DNA from: Marisalimonas marina
GTDB taxonomy: Bacteria; Pseudomonadota; Alphaproteobacteria; Puniceispirillales; Marisalimonadaceae
NCBI GenBank assembly: GCA_038131365.1
Contig: JAYPPH010000003.1
Coordinates: 186,001 to 250,000 of the forward strand
DNA length: 64,000 bases
Direction: 5' to 3'
Numbering within the stretch: position 1 is the first letter of the stretch; each line of letters starts with the position of its first letter. The notes beneath the pieces were generated by a model, which did not search any database, was not told the origin of the DNA, and saw nothing but the letters and a program-made list of their open reading frames with translations. Made by a program: the position numbers and the translations under genes. Below, piece after piece: positions 18,340 through 26,898 of the stretch.

Positions 18340-18870
18340 ATGAATATTAGAACTGCTAAAAATAAAGATTTACCTTCTATACAGAATGTTATTAAAACAT
18401 CATTTTCTACAGAAGAGAATAAATTGATTAGTATCCTTGCTAGGGAACTATCTGATGAAATCTCAACTCCACCAGTTAAATCATTTATTGTTGAAATTGA
18501 TGACAAGATTATTGGTTATGTTTCATTTAGCCCAATATTCTTTAAGCTAAATACTAACATATCAGGGTATATTCTTGCACCCCTTGCTGTTTCTTCAAAT
18601 AATCAAAACCAGGGCATAGGAACACAAATTGTTAATTTTGGAATAAGTGAATTAACCAAAATAGGTATCCATGTTTTATTAGTTTATGGTGATCCAGGAT
18701 ATTATAAACGTTTTGGTTTTAATGAGGATATAGGCAAGTCATTTGTTCCCCAATATACTCTTAAATATCCCTTTGGTTGGTTAGGGATAAAGCTAAATAA
18801 TTACTCTGACCCTAAATCAGCAATAGAATTTGAGTGCATAGACGCCCTTAACAAACCAGAATTATGGTGA
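18340..18870 (+). CDS. GNAT-family N-acetyltransferase
   Basis: 176 residues with the GNAT fold: beta4 segment GYILAPLAVS, the acetyl-CoA loop NNQNQGIGTQIV (Q/R-x-x-G-x-G/A motif), and a C-terminal VYGDPGYYKRFGFNED, which is the motif of the YhbS-like subgroup. The acceptor is unknown. It is a single plus-strand gene between minus-strand genes. Confidence 0.88.
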   Translation: MNIRTAKNKDLPSIQNVIKTSFSTEENKLISILARELSDEISTPPVKSFIVEIDDKIIGYVSFSPIFFKLNTNISGYILAPLAVSSNNQNQGIGTQIVNFGISELTKIGIHVLLVYGDPGYYKRFGFNEDIGKSFVPQYTLKYPFGWLGIKLNNYSDPKSAIEFECIDALNKPELW

Positions 18871-18884
18871 TATTAGAATATTTT

Positions 18885-19121
18885 TCAGATGTTTATTTGA
18901 TGAAGTGGTAATTCTACTTTAGATAACTTTAACCTGCACCACCTAAAGCCTTTTATGTTTTCTAATTGAGATTTAAAATATCTTTTATAAAGTTTTCTGT
19001 TCAAACGAATACAATTATAACAGAGATATAACCAATCCTTTTCAAGGAAATTTTTCTTACAATTCCAAACTATTTTATAATAATGATTACAGTCATTACA
19101 ATTTGAATTCATTTTATACAT
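18885..19121 (-). CDS. Small Cys-rich hypothetical protein (78 aa)
   Basis: 78 residues with CxxC pairs (CNDC near the N-terminus, CYNC in the middle) plus isolated Cys, a pattern of a small zinc-binding or treble-clef-like protein. It starts 2 bases after the stop of the upstream alpha/beta hydrolase gene, so they are probably cotranscribed. No family is recognised. The basic C-terminal half suggests nucleic-acid contact at most as a guess. Confidence 0.55.
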   Translation of the reverse strand: MYKMNSNCNDCNHYYKIVWNCKKNFLEKDWLYLCYNCIRLNRKLYKRYFKSQLENIKGFRWCRLKLSKVELPLHQINI

Positions 19122-19123
19122 AA

Positions 19124-20050
19124 TTAATGATTATATTTTTTTAAAAAATTAATGTTATTATTCACTACTTTATTAAAACACTCTGATCCAGGATAAAGCA
19201 AACCAAAATGACCTCCGTTAATCTTAACAAATTCTTTTGGAGCATCTATTAATTCATAACATTTTTCCATAACTTGTGGATTTGCTCTCCATACTTCGTC
19301 ATCCATAGCATGTATTATCAAAGTTGGACGTTTGATACATTTTACTAGATATGAAGGAAGAGGCTTTATACTTGTTTTTAGAGTTATAACGGTAATCCAA
19401 TTTTTCCAATTTGAATTGGGCATTCCTCCAAATTCTATAAACCATTTATATGCTTGTGGAAAATTTAAAAATGAAGGCTGAGCTTCTGGAAATGGAGAAA
19501 CCATTGGCAATGGGCCAATAATATCTCTTTCAAATTTACTTAGATCTGCATTGTAGTAAATGTCTTTTAATTTATCTAAATATTGATCACCTTGGTCATC
19601 TTCAAAAAACTGGTCACCAATTGCGGTTGTTTGGGCAATTAAAGAAGCAACTCTATCATCAACAACAGATACTAACATAGCCACCCAACTTGAAAAACTA
19701 TCACCCCAAATATTAATTTTATTAGAATCTAAGTTCGATTGCGTTTCCACAAATGATATTGCGTCTCTATAACCTCTTGCTTGCTTCCAAAGCTCTATCT
19801 CTACTCTAGGTTCTCCATCACTAGAACCTATAGTTGGATGATCATAAAGCAAAACAGCAAAACCTGATTTACTAATTTCGTAAGCATAATCAATAATAGC
19901 CATATTATATGTAGCCGAAGAACCATGTGTCATTATCAACACAGGCAAATTATTTTTAGCTTCAGGAGTAATCAACTTTCCTCTTAATGTTATTCCATCA
20001 GATTTAAATTGAATATCTTCAATATTTAAATTGGATTTATGTTTGTTCAA
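19124..20050 (-). CDS. Alpha/beta hydrolase (dienelactone hydrolase/BAAT-like)
   Basis: 308 residues. The fold is visible: an early MTHGSSATYN oxyanion segment, VLLYDHPTIGSSDG, the nucleophile elbow WGDSFSSW (Ser in G-D-S-F-S), an acidic DDEVW after beta7 and the catalytic His in NGGHFGL. A lid of variable sequence lies between. Substrate unknown; esters, thioesters or lactones are typical. Downstream partners are the Cys-rich small gene; upstream, 21 bases away, is a small ABM-like gene. Confidence 0.85.
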   Translation of the reverse strand: MNKHKSNLNIEDIQFKSDGITLRGKLITPEAKNNLPVLIMTHGSSATYNMAIIDYAYEISKSGFAVLLYDHPTIGSSDGEPRVEIELWKQARGYRDAISFVETQSNLDSNKINIWGDSFSSWVAMLVSVVDDRVASLIAQTTAIGDQFFEDDQGDQYLDKLKDIYYNADLSKFERDIIGPLPMVSPFPEAQPSFLNFPQAYKWFIEFGGMPNSNWKNWITVITLKTSIKPLPSYLVKCIKRPTLIIHAMDDEVWRANPQVMEKCYELIDAPKEFVKINGGHFGLLYPGSECFNKVVNNNINFLKKYNH

Positions 20051-20070
20051 AAAATATTCCCTTATTTTAA

Positions 20071-20364
20071 TTAAGACTCAAAAATAACATTACCAGAGAC
20101 TGGATCAGTTACACCAAGTTCAGGAGATAATTCTTCTAACATGTCTCTAGTTTGATCTAGTAAGGAAATCATATCAGGCATAGCTGCCCTCATCTTATCC
20201 TCATTTTCCCATAGACCATAAGCAACATAGGTTTGATCGCCAGTTTTGGCCAAAATATGCATAATCATTCCAGGCCATTTGTCTGATTGTTTAAAAATAT
20301 CCTCAAACTTAGCTTCCAGACCACTTTTAACTTTAAAACGAACAACATTCGTATATTTAGTCAT
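20071..20364 (-). CDS. Small dimeric alpha/beta-barrel (ABM-like) protein
   Basis: 97 residues resembling antibiotic-biosynthesis-monooxygenase/ferredoxin-like stress proteins: an initial strand KYTNVVRFKVK, a helix covering GLEAKFEDIFKQ, and a second strand QTYVAYGLWENED. No catalytic residue can be assigned. It is the first gene of a minus-strand group with the alpha/beta hydrolase and Cys-rich protein. Confidence 0.65.
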   Translation of the reverse strand: MTKYTNVVRFKVKSGLEAKFEDIFKQSDKWPGMIMHILAKTGDQTYVAYGLWENEDKMRAAMPDMISLLDQTRDMLEELSPELGVTDPVSGNVIFES

Positions 20365-20556
20365 ATCTAATTCACTCCAATCAACATAAGTAATTTAATA
20401 TTGATTGATAAATCTATATTACACAAACTAATTAATTAATAATTTATATATCATTGAATGACGAGAAAAATAAATTCTTGATTAATATTTTAAAAAAGTG
20501 TTATAAATAGTTAACATATTAACAATTATATTTTTTTCCTCCCCTAAAGTATAAAA

Positions 20557-20590
20557 AAAGCCTGTTCTAAAATTAGAGCAGGTTTTTTCT
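20557..20590 (-). terminator. Rho-independent terminator after the cupin gene
   Basis: CCTGTTCT and AGAGCAGG pair with one G-T wobble around the loop AAAATT, flanked by A7 on the left and T6 on the right. Read on the minus strand, the hairpin is followed by a run of T and lies about 58 bases after the cupin stop. The A run and T run make it potentially bidirectional. Confidence 0.85.
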
Positions 20591-20647
20591 TTTTTTCAAA
20601 TTCTAAAAACTTCAACGAAAGAATTGATTTAACAATAAAATAATTAA

Positions 20648-21013
20648 TTAAATCCAAATATCGTTAGTAGCTGTCAAATCACCACCAGTGTCACCTGTGT
20701 TTATTACATCTCTTGGTTCTACTAAAAGAACATGGCATTCTTCATTTGCAAAAGGTTTATGACGTACCCCTTTTGGAACAACGTGCATTTCACCTTGATT
20801 CAGTTCCATTGTATGGTCCTCAAATTCAATGAACATAGAACCTTTAATGACAATAAATGCTTCATCTGTTTTTTTGTGATCATGCCAAACAAATTCATTT
20901 TTAAATTTAGCGATTTTAAATTGATAATTATTCATTTCTGCAATTACTCTTGGAGACCAAAATTCATTTAATTTTTTAAATTTATCACTAAAGTTTATGG
21001 CCTCTGAATTCAT
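20648..21013 (-). CDS. Cupin-domain protein
   Basis: 121 residues, single small cupin barrel. Motif 1 appears as VWHDHKKTDEAFIVIKG (metal-binding His-His-Glu) and motif 2 as GEMHVVPKGVRHKP (His). Such stand-alone cupins act as isomerases, dioxygenases or sensors. It lies 56 bases downstream of a LysR regulator on the same strand and ends at a clear terminator. Confidence 0.85.
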   Translation of the reverse strand: MNSEAINFSDKFKKLNEFWSPRVIAEMNNYQFKIAKFKNEFVWHDHKKTDEAFIVIKGSMFIEFEDHTMELNQGEMHVVPKGVRHKPFANEECHVLLVEPRDVINTGDTGGDLTATNDIWI

Positions 21014-21069
21014 GATATTCTCCTTAAGATTTTTTTCTCAACAAAAGATGAAACGAATTAAATAATATT

Positions 21070-21960
21070 TCAACCAAGATGTCTTTTTATTGCATCTATA
21101 AATAACTTTACTTTAATTGGAAGATATCTTCTATCTGGATAAACCGCATATACACTTCTTTCTGGGAATAATGAAAAATTAGGAAGTAAAGTTAATAATT
21201 CACCAGTTTTGATTTTATCTTTACAAAAAACTTCTGGAAGCATGCAATACCCAATACCTTCAATTGTACTTTTAAGCATTAGCGCTAAAGTATTAGTCAC
21301 AAGAATAGGATTTGTATTAATTGTTATATCTTCTTTGGTTTTTTTGTTTTTAAAACTTAAACCATATGGTGAACTAGAATTTTTATAATTTATTGAAGGC
21401 ATTCTAATTAAATCTTCAGGATTTGATGGCTCTCCATATTTATTTATAAATTCTGGACTTGCACAAATATATGCAGGAAAATCACAAATCCTCCTAGCAA
21501 TTAAACCGGAGTCTTTTAATTTACCAATACGAATTACAAGATCGTAACCTTCTTCTATTACATTTATAAATTTGTCATCAAAATCTACATCTAATTTAAC
21601 ATCTGGATAATCTTTTGAATAATCAGCTATTACGTTTACTAAAAATCTTTCTCCAAATGCCATAGGTGCATTAATTCGTAATTTTCCTGAAGGATGCTCA
21701 AGACCATTAGTAATTTTTTTTATAACACCAGTAATTTCCTCTTCACTCCTGGTGAGGGTTTCATATAACTGTTCCCCAGCATCAGTTAGTGTAACGACTC
21801 TTGTAGTTCTATTAAATAGAACTAATTGTAAACGATCTTCTAAAGCTTTTACTTGTTTGCTTACGGCAGCCCCAGATATTCCAAGTTTATTAGCTGCTTT
21901 TGCAAAACTTTTATGTTTAGAAACCTCTATCATCACATCAAAACTATTTTGGAAAACCAT
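21070..21960 (-). CDS. LysR-family transcriptional regulator
   Basis: 296 residues. The N-terminal winged helix-turn-helix spans about residues 3-65 (SFAKAANKLGISGAAVSKQVKALE), followed by a linker helix and the periplasmic-binding-like effector domain with LRINAPMAFG. It resembles the CrgA/AaeR-like group. It faces a small protein, DoxX and pirin genes across a 100-base gap containing a 17-bp palindrome, so it probably controls the divergent DoxX-pirin group. The inducer is unknown. Confidence 0.92.
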   Translation of the reverse strand: MVFQNSFDVMIEVSKHKSFAKAANKLGISGAAVSKQVKALEDRLQLVLFNRTTRVVTLTDAGEQLYETLTRSEEEITGVIKKITNGLEHPSGKLRINAPMAFGERFLVNVIADYSKDYPDVKLDVDFDDKFINVIEEGYDLVIRIGKLKDSGLIARRICDFPAYICASPEFINKYGEPSNPEDLIRMPSINYKNSSSPYGLSFKNKKTKEDITINTNPILVTNTLALMLKSTIEGIGYCMLPEVFCKDKIKTGELLTLLPNFSLFPERSVYAVYPDRRYLPIKVKLFIDAIKRHLG

Positions 21961-22028
21961 GTATTATTAACCTTTTGTTATTAATATAATAACTTTTAAA
22001 CATATTAACATTTTATAATCAATAATAT

Positions 22029-22045
22029 ATTTACAATATGTAAAT
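22029..22045. promoter_or_regulatory. Candidate LysR operator (17-bp palindrome)
   Basis: ATTTACA-ATA-TGTAAAT is a perfect 7-3-7 inverted repeat and contains the T-N11-A core of LysR boxes. It sits between the LysR gene start (21960) and the small gene at 22063, 17 bases upstream of that ATG. AT-richness of the genome makes chance palindromes possible, but this is the only perfect one in the gap. Confidence 0.5.
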
Positions 22046-22062
22046 TATTAATGGAGAAATAA

Positions 22063-22188
22063 ATGACAGAAAAAAATAATTGTGGTTGCGGACGATCACC
22101 TACAGGCAAATGTATTGGATGGCACGCACTTAGTGAAGAAGAGTATCAAAAGAAAAAAGAGAACTACGAAACAAATAAGAATAAATAA
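22063..22188 (+). CDS. Small Cys-rich protein (41 aa)
   Basis: 41 residues with CGCGRSPTGKCIGWH near the N-terminus and a charged helical tail. I recall similar short proteins with the CGCGRSPTGKC motif in proteobacteria but cannot name a function. GGAG lies 6 bases upstream of the ATG, a good ribosome-binding site. Three to four Cys suggest metal binding. It is the first gene after the LysR operator and precedes doxX by about 90 bases. Confidence 0.7.
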   Translation: MTEKNNCGCGRSPTGKCIGWHALSEEEYQKKKENYETNKNK

Positions 22189-22279
22189 CAAAACATAACT
22201 AACTTAGAGCATTAAATTAAAATAAGAAATTCTACTCCCCAATTTTTTTTAGTGCTCTTATATTAATTAGGAGCATAAA

Positions 22280-22693
22280 ATGTCAAAAATTAATCTAATT
22301 ACATCCGTTTTAAATACTGTAAGCGCACCAATTGGACGTCTATTAATTTCTTTTATTTTTCTAATGTCAGGTTTGAATAAAATTGGTAATTACGCAAACA
22401 CATCTGGCTGGATGGAGTCTATGGGAGTCTCAAGCTCTCTTTTACCATTAGTTATAATTATAGAAATTCTGGCTGCCATTGCAATTATAGTAGGCTGGAA
22501 AACTAAAATTGCAGCGTTTCTTTTAGCAGGGTTCTGCGTATTGTCAGGTTTAATATTTCATAACGACTTTAGCAACCAAATTGAAATGATAATGTTAATG
22601 AAAAATTTTGCTATAGCAGGTGGTTTTTTAATTTTAGTAGCTAATGGCCCAGGTAACTTTTCCTTAGATAAAAAACTAGGAGATAAGATATGA
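22280..22693 (+). CDS. DoxX-family membrane protein
   Basis: 137 residues with four hydrophobic segments, typical of DoxX/YphA. The start motif GRLLISFIFLMSGLNKI and the later EILAAIAIIVGWKTK are typical. DoxX proteins are linked to quinone/redox or thiol stress systems. It overlaps the pirin gene by 4 bases (coupled translation); LysR + DoxX + pirin is a common arrangement. Confidence 0.9.
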   Translation: MSKINLITSVLNTVSAPIGRLLISFIFLMSGLNKIGNYANTSGWMESMGVSSSLLPLVIIIEILAAIAIIVGWKTKIAAFLLAGFCVLSGLIFHNDFSNQIEMIMLMKNFAIAGGFLILVANGPGNFSLDKKLGDKI

Positions 22694-23394
22694 TTAATCA
22701 TCACAAATTTAAAAATCTTGGGGGAGCCAATCATGGATGGTTAAATGCCAAGCATCATTTTAGTTTTGCTAATTATTATGATCCACAAAAATTATGTCAC
22801 GGAGAATTAATGGTAATAAATGATGATAGAATTGCCCCTAATACAGGTTTTGATACACATCCACATCAGAATATGGAGATTATCACATACGTTCGCAAAG
22901 GAGCTATTACACACAAAGATAATAAAGGCAATCAAGGTAGGACTACTGCAGGAAATGTTCAAGTTATGAGTGCCGGAACCGGGATATATCATTCTGAGTT
23001 TAATTTGGAAAATGAAGAAACTAATATTTATCAGATTTGGATAAAGCCTAAAACAGTTGGTATTGAACCTGAATGGAATATGGCTGAATTTCCCAAAGAA
23101 CCAGTTGAAGATTCTTTGCAACTATTAGTTTCAGGAGACAAAACAGCTCCCCTAAATATAAACCAAGATGCCAGAATTTATGCTGGCAGATTGAACAAGG
23201 GTATAAAAGTAAAACACAATGTAATTGGTAAAGCTTATGTTCTAATATCGGAAGGAAATATTGACGTTAACGGTAATAAAACTGAAAAAGGAGATGGTCT
23301 TTCTATTTCAGATGAAACATCTTTAGAATTTGAAGCATTAAATGATGCTGAGTTACTCATAATTGAAGTGCCTGGTAAAGAAAATGCACGTTAA
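22690..23394 (+). CDS. Pirin-family bicupin protein (YhaK-like)
   Basis: 234 residues. The N-terminal cupin has the metal-binding THPHQNMEI and the later GTGIYHSEFN (His-Glu) motifs of pirins with quercetinase-like activity. The C-terminal cupin is degenerate. Coupled by a 4-base overlap to doxX. Likely a redox- or xenobiotic-linked protein under the adjacent LysR regulator; the true substrate is not known. Confidence 0.92.
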   Translation: MINHHKFKNLGGANHGWLNAKHHFSFANYYDPQKLCHGELMVINDDRIAPNTGFDTHPHQNMEIITYVRKGAITHKDNKGNQGRTTAGNVQVMSAGTGIYHSEFNLENEETNIYQIWIKPKTVGIEPEWNMAEFPKEPVEDSLQLLVSGDKTAPLNINQDARIYAGRLNKGIKVKHNVIGKAYVLISEGNIDVNGNKTEKGDGLSISDETSLEFEALNDAELLIIEVPGKENAR

Positions 23395-23472
23395 CTCTTA
23401 AGTACTATCTGGATGAGTTTTTCTTATTAAATAACTATCTTTTAAACCTATTTTTACTAATGGAGATAAAAA

Positions 23473-24024
23473 ATGAAAAAAAATATATTAATTATTGGCG
23501 GAAGCCTGCGAGCAAAGTCTTTTAACAAATATCTGGCATCAAATTTAATTGAAATTGGAAAGGAAAAATTCAATTTTGAAATATTTTCTGATTTTAATCT
23601 CCTTCCACATTATAACACAGATGATCACAATCAAGATAATTGGCCAAAAACCTTATTAGAATTAGAAGAAAAGATAAAAAAAGCCGATGGAGTCATATTT
23701 GTAACACCTGAGTATAATTTTTCAGTACCAGGTTACTTAAAAAATTGTATTGATTGGATTTCTAGATTACCTAACCAACCTCTAGACAAAAAACCAGTTT
23801 GCATACAATCTGCTTCTTTAGGGCCTCTTGGTGGAGCAAGGGTCCAGTATCACTTAAGACAAATATTAGTATTTTTAAATGCCAGGGTAATGAATAAAAA
23901 TGAAATATTTGTTACATTTGCAAATCAAAAATTCGACGAAAACTCTGGTAAATTAACTGATGATATAACAATTGACTTTATAGGAAAACAGCTTGATGCT
24001 TTTTATGATTTCATTGACGAATAG
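23473..24024 (+). CDS. NADPH-dependent FMN reductase (flavodoxin-fold)
   Basis: 183 residues of the SsuE/ChrR-like family: the FMN phosphate loop GGSLRAKSFNKYL at the N-terminus and the signature VTPEYNFSVPGYLKN. It reduces FMN or quinones/azo/chromate with NAD(P)H. It follows the pirin gene by 78 bases with an AATGGAG site and precedes a YciI gene by 15 bases; all three look like one oxidative-stress-related run. Confidence 0.92.
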   Translation: MKKNILIIGGSLRAKSFNKYLASNLIEIGKEKFNFEIFSDFNLLPHYNTDDHNQDNWPKTLLELEEKIKKADGVIFVTPEYNFSVPGYLKNCIDWISRLPNQPLDKKPVCIQSASLGPLGGARVQYHLRQILVFLNARVMNKNEIFVTFANQKFDENSGKLTDDITIDFIGKQLDAFYDFIDE

Positions 24025-24039
24025 CATAAGGACTAAAAA

Positions 24040-24432
24040 ATGAGCGAACCTAAGATTACAAAACAAGATGTTTTAAATGCTTCAAGCGAAATGCTTAATA
24101 AGGATTTGTATGTTGTGTTTACAAAGCCAATTAATGGAATGATCCCTGTTATGGAAAATCTAGAAGACCATCTAAAATTTCAAGTTTCATTAGAAAAACA
24201 AGGAATAATGTTTGGAGCAGGTCCATTTTGGGAGGATAATGAAATTGACTGGAATGGAGAAGGAATGGTTATAATAAGAGCAAATTCCGTTAATCATGCC
24301 AAAGAGATTGCCAGTTCTGATCCTATGCACAAGTCAGGTGCAAGAAGCTTTACAGTCCGGCCATGGTTACTTAACGAGGGCAATATAGAAATATCTCTAG
24401 ATTATTCTACAGGAAAATTTAAAGTTAAGTAG
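24040..24432 (+). CDS. YciI-family protein
   Basis: 130 residues with the ferredoxin-like YciI domain: YVVFTKP at the start of the domain, LEDHLKFQVSLEKQG with the conserved His, and a GPFWED loop with the conserved Asp region. SDPMHKSGARSFTVRPW is the usual C-terminal segment. Function of stand-alone YciI proteins is mostly unknown. Adjacent to the FMN reductase gene. Confidence 0.85.
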   Translation: MSEPKITKQDVLNASSEMLNKDLYVVFTKPINGMIPVMENLEDHLKFQVSLEKQGIMFGAGPFWEDNEIDWNGEGMVIIRANSVNHAKEIASSDPMHKSGARSFTVRPWLLNEGNIEISLDYSTGKFKVK

Positions 24433-24486
24433 CTATTTGCTTTTAATGCATGACAAAATTAAATTTTTTAATTTCGTATTTTATAG

Positions 24487-25203
24487 ATGAAAACTTTCCA
24501 AAATTTAGATGATTTCTTAGACTTTGCTTGGGTACAGATATCTCGTGGTAAAGTTGATAAAAAATCACCCGCCAGGCACCCTACTTTCATTACATCAAGC
24601 CCAAATAATTTCCCAAGTGCTCGTACCTTAGTTATGAGGCAGTGTGATAGAAAAAACAATCAGATAGAATTTCATACAGACATCGCTAGCACTAAAATAC
24701 TATCGCTTAAAAAGAATTCTCATGCGGGAATTCATATTTGGCTACCAAAAGTCAATTTACAAATTCAGATGAATGTTAATGTTGAAGTCAAGAATGGTGA
24801 CATTACTATTCCTTACTGGAACAATGTTCCAGCCAACTCTAGAACTGCATATGGAACTATTCCTGCTCCAGGCACTGTTATCAAAAATCCTATTGACTAT
24901 GAATATGCCCCTGATCAAAAACGTTTTGCTGTTTTGATATGCCATATACATTAAGAGAAACGCCCTTAAATTTAGAAGAAATGGCTCCACAAGTCATTAC
25001 TAGGATTGAAAATGGATGACATTTAAGACAAATCTAATAATTTATAAGATAGAGAAGGAGCTTAAGTCTCAAAAAATGAATAAACATTTGGTTTCTATTT
25101 TACATTTTTTTAAGAAAATCAATTACTACTTTTAGGTGACAAACATATTCGTGCTAAATTTAAAAAGGAAAGAAATTGGCATGGAGAATGGCTCTCACCA
25201 TAA
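24487..25203 (+). pseudogene. Pyridoxamine-phosphate-oxidase-fold gene interrupted near its 3' end
   Basis: Residues 1-155 (24487-24954) match a PPOX-type flavin-binding split-barrel protein, including FAVLICHI near the end. The expected C-terminal strand reappears in the same frame at 25114-25203 (LLLLGDKHIRAKF…WHGEWLSP, then stop). Between lie about 160 bases with several stops and an out-of-frame run MPYTLRETPLNLEEM. The simplest reading is a small insertion that split the gene; the truncated 155-residue product would lack the conserved WLSP tail. The insert's origin is not recognised. Confidence 0.75.
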
Positions 25204-25437
25204 AATAGGATAAAATTTAATAAAAAAATTTTTACTAAATATCTTTGGAAACATCATCCAATTTTTAATGATTTTATTAGAAAATATATTGCCTCTCACC
25301 AATTTAATTATTATTTAAAAAACTAAAATGGTTTTAGTTATGAATATTCTTAATATGTTGTAAATTATTAGTTAGGAAATCTGATCTGAGAAGATATAAC
25401 TGAAAAGAAGTATTTTTAATTTTTATAAAGGTTAGTT
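24955..25437. other. Decayed region with gene fragments
   Basis: 483 bases without an intact gene. It contains the insertion in the PPOX gene, that gene's detached 3' end (to 25203), and a 40-codon open stretch around 25215-25326 (…FTKYLWKHHPIFNDF…) that reads like a protein fragment but has no start codon or recognised family. No RNA gene or clear terminator is seen. Confidence 0.6.
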
Positions 25438-25740
25438 ATGAAAGCATACTGGGTAGCACGTTCAAAAATTATAGATCCTATTAATTATAAAAAATACACT
25501 GATCAAGTTCCCGCTATTATAGCTAAGTTCGGTGGAAAAGTTTTAGCAAGAGGTGGAAATTTTAAAATTCTTGAAGGTACTGATAAGTTTCACAGATTTG
25601 TAGTTATAGAATTCCCATCCTTAAAACATGGAGAAGATTGTTGGAGCTCCGAAGATTATAAAAATGCCTCTTTTCATAGAAAAAATGGTGCTGGAGAGGT
25701 AGATTTAATACTTGTAGAAGAAGGTGATGCAACAAAATAG
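25438..25740 (+). CDS. DUF1330-family protein
   Basis: 100 residues of the DUF1330 dimeric alpha/beta-barrel family: KAYWVARSKIIDP at the start, AIIAKFGGKVLARGG in the middle and RFVVIEFPS, then CWSSEDYK with the family's conserved tryptophan-serine segment. AAGG 11 bases upstream serves as ribosome-binding site. No function is established for the family. Confidence 0.9.
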   Translation: MKAYWVARSKIIDPINYKKYTDQVPAIIAKFGGKVLARGGNFKILEGTDKFHRFVVIEFPSLKHGEDCWSSEDYKNASFHRKNGAGEVDLILVEEGDATK

Positions 25741-25824
25741 TATAAAACATCATGCTAATACTTCTGTTTTAAGAAATTTCTTTTCTTATTTAATATTTTT
25801 AAACAATTAAGTTATTATAATCTA

Positions 25825-26844
25825 ATGAAAATAAAAACTACAATAGCCGGAAGTCTTCCTAAACCCACATGGTTAGCAGAACCAGAAAAATTATGGGCAG
25901 AATGGAAATTAAAAGATTCAGATTTGTTTAAAGGACAATGTGAAGCAGCATTGCATTGGATAAAATTCCAAGAAAAAACTGGAGTAGATATAATATCTGA
26001 CGGCGAGCAATTTAGAAAACATTTCGTACATGGTTTTTTAGAATCCATTCAAGGTATTGATTGGAATAAGATGACTACAATGGGTATTAGAAATGATCGA
26101 TATGACGCCGAAGTGCCCACTGTAGTAAATGAACTAAAGAGATTAGAAACAGTTCACTCTAAAAGTACAGAGTTTTGCTTAAAAAATACTTCAAATGATT
26201 TTAAAATTACTTTACCTGGCCCAATGACTATATGTGATACCATAGCCAATGGCTTCTACAGTTCTAGAAAAGAAATGGCATTTGAATTTGCAAAGATATT
26301 AAATGCAGAAGCTCTTGAACTTGAAAAACTTGGGGTTCATACAATTCAATTTGATGAACCTGCTTTTAATGCTTTTACAAAGGAAGCATCCGAATGGGGT
26401 GTTGAAATACTTGAAGTAGCCGCCTCTGGTCTCAAATGTAAGACAGCTGTTCATATTTGTTATGGATACGGGATTAAACAAAATATTGACTGGAAGAAAA
26501 CTCTTGGAAATGAATGGAAGCAATACGAAGACTTTTTCCCCGCTTTAAATAAAAGCTCTATTGATCAAGTTTCATTAGAATGCGCTAATAGTCGAGTGCC
26601 ATTAGATGTCTTAAAAATGTTAAGTAGTAAAGAAATCCTTGTAGGGGTAATAGATGTAGCCAACCTTGAGATAGAAACGCCCAGTGAAGTTTGTAAACTT
26701 TTGGAAAAAGTTTCTGCATATGTTGATTATAACAATATAATTGCTTGTACAAATTGTGGAATGGCTCCGATGCCTTTTAATATTGCTGAAGAAAAAATTA
26801 AGTCTTTAGTAGATGGCGCAAATTTATTTACTAAATCTCTATGA
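25825..26844 (+). CDS. MesD-like folate-independent methionine synthase (MetE-core family), full-length copy
   Basis: 339 residues equivalent to the C-terminal half of MetE, as in the short MesD group. It begins with TTIAGSLPKP. The zinc/thiol site is complete by comparison with MetE: His210 and Cys212 in HICYGYG, Glu252 in SLECANSR and Cys311 in CTNCGMAP; QFDEPA (Glu178) is the homocysteine-site motif. Long stretches match what I recall of Acinetobacter/Pseudomonas MesD proteins. MesD is reported to need a partner, MesX (DUF1852); none is seen in this window. The 5' 272 bases are unique, and from 26097 the sequence is repeated at 32230. Confidence 0.78.
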   Translation: MKIKTTIAGSLPKPTWLAEPEKLWAEWKLKDSDLFKGQCEAALHWIKFQEKTGVDIISDGEQFRKHFVHGFLESIQGIDWNKMTTMGIRNDRYDAEVPTVVNELKRLETVHSKSTEFCLKNTSNDFKITLPGPMTICDTIANGFYSSRKEMAFEFAKILNAEALELEKLGVHTIQFDEPAFNAFTKEASEWGVEILEVAASGLKCKTAVHICYGYGIKQNIDWKKTLGNEWKQYEDFFPALNKSSIDQVSLECANSRVPLDVLKMLSSKEILVGVIDVANLEIETPSEVCKLLEKVSAYVDYNNIIACTNCGMAPMPFNIAEEKIKSLVDGANLFTKSL

Positions 26845-26898
26845 TATTAAAGAAATATAATCTTAATAATTTGAATTTGTATAAGCATTTTTAATAAT

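Noticed and set aside
22190..22279. AGAGCA/TGCTCT inverted repeat before doxX as a terminator
   Set aside because: The arms are only 6 bases with a loop of about 40 bases and no T run after the right arm.
24940..25020. Reading TGA as tryptophan (ENG-W-HLRQI) in the PPOX region
   Set aside because: Essential genes in the window use TGA as a stop and TGG for Trp normally; the run ends two lines later anyway.
25741..25824. Possible SAM-type riboswitch before mesD
   Set aside because: The 84-base leader is AT-rich and I could not find the stems or conserved core of SAM-II or SAM-V riboswitches.
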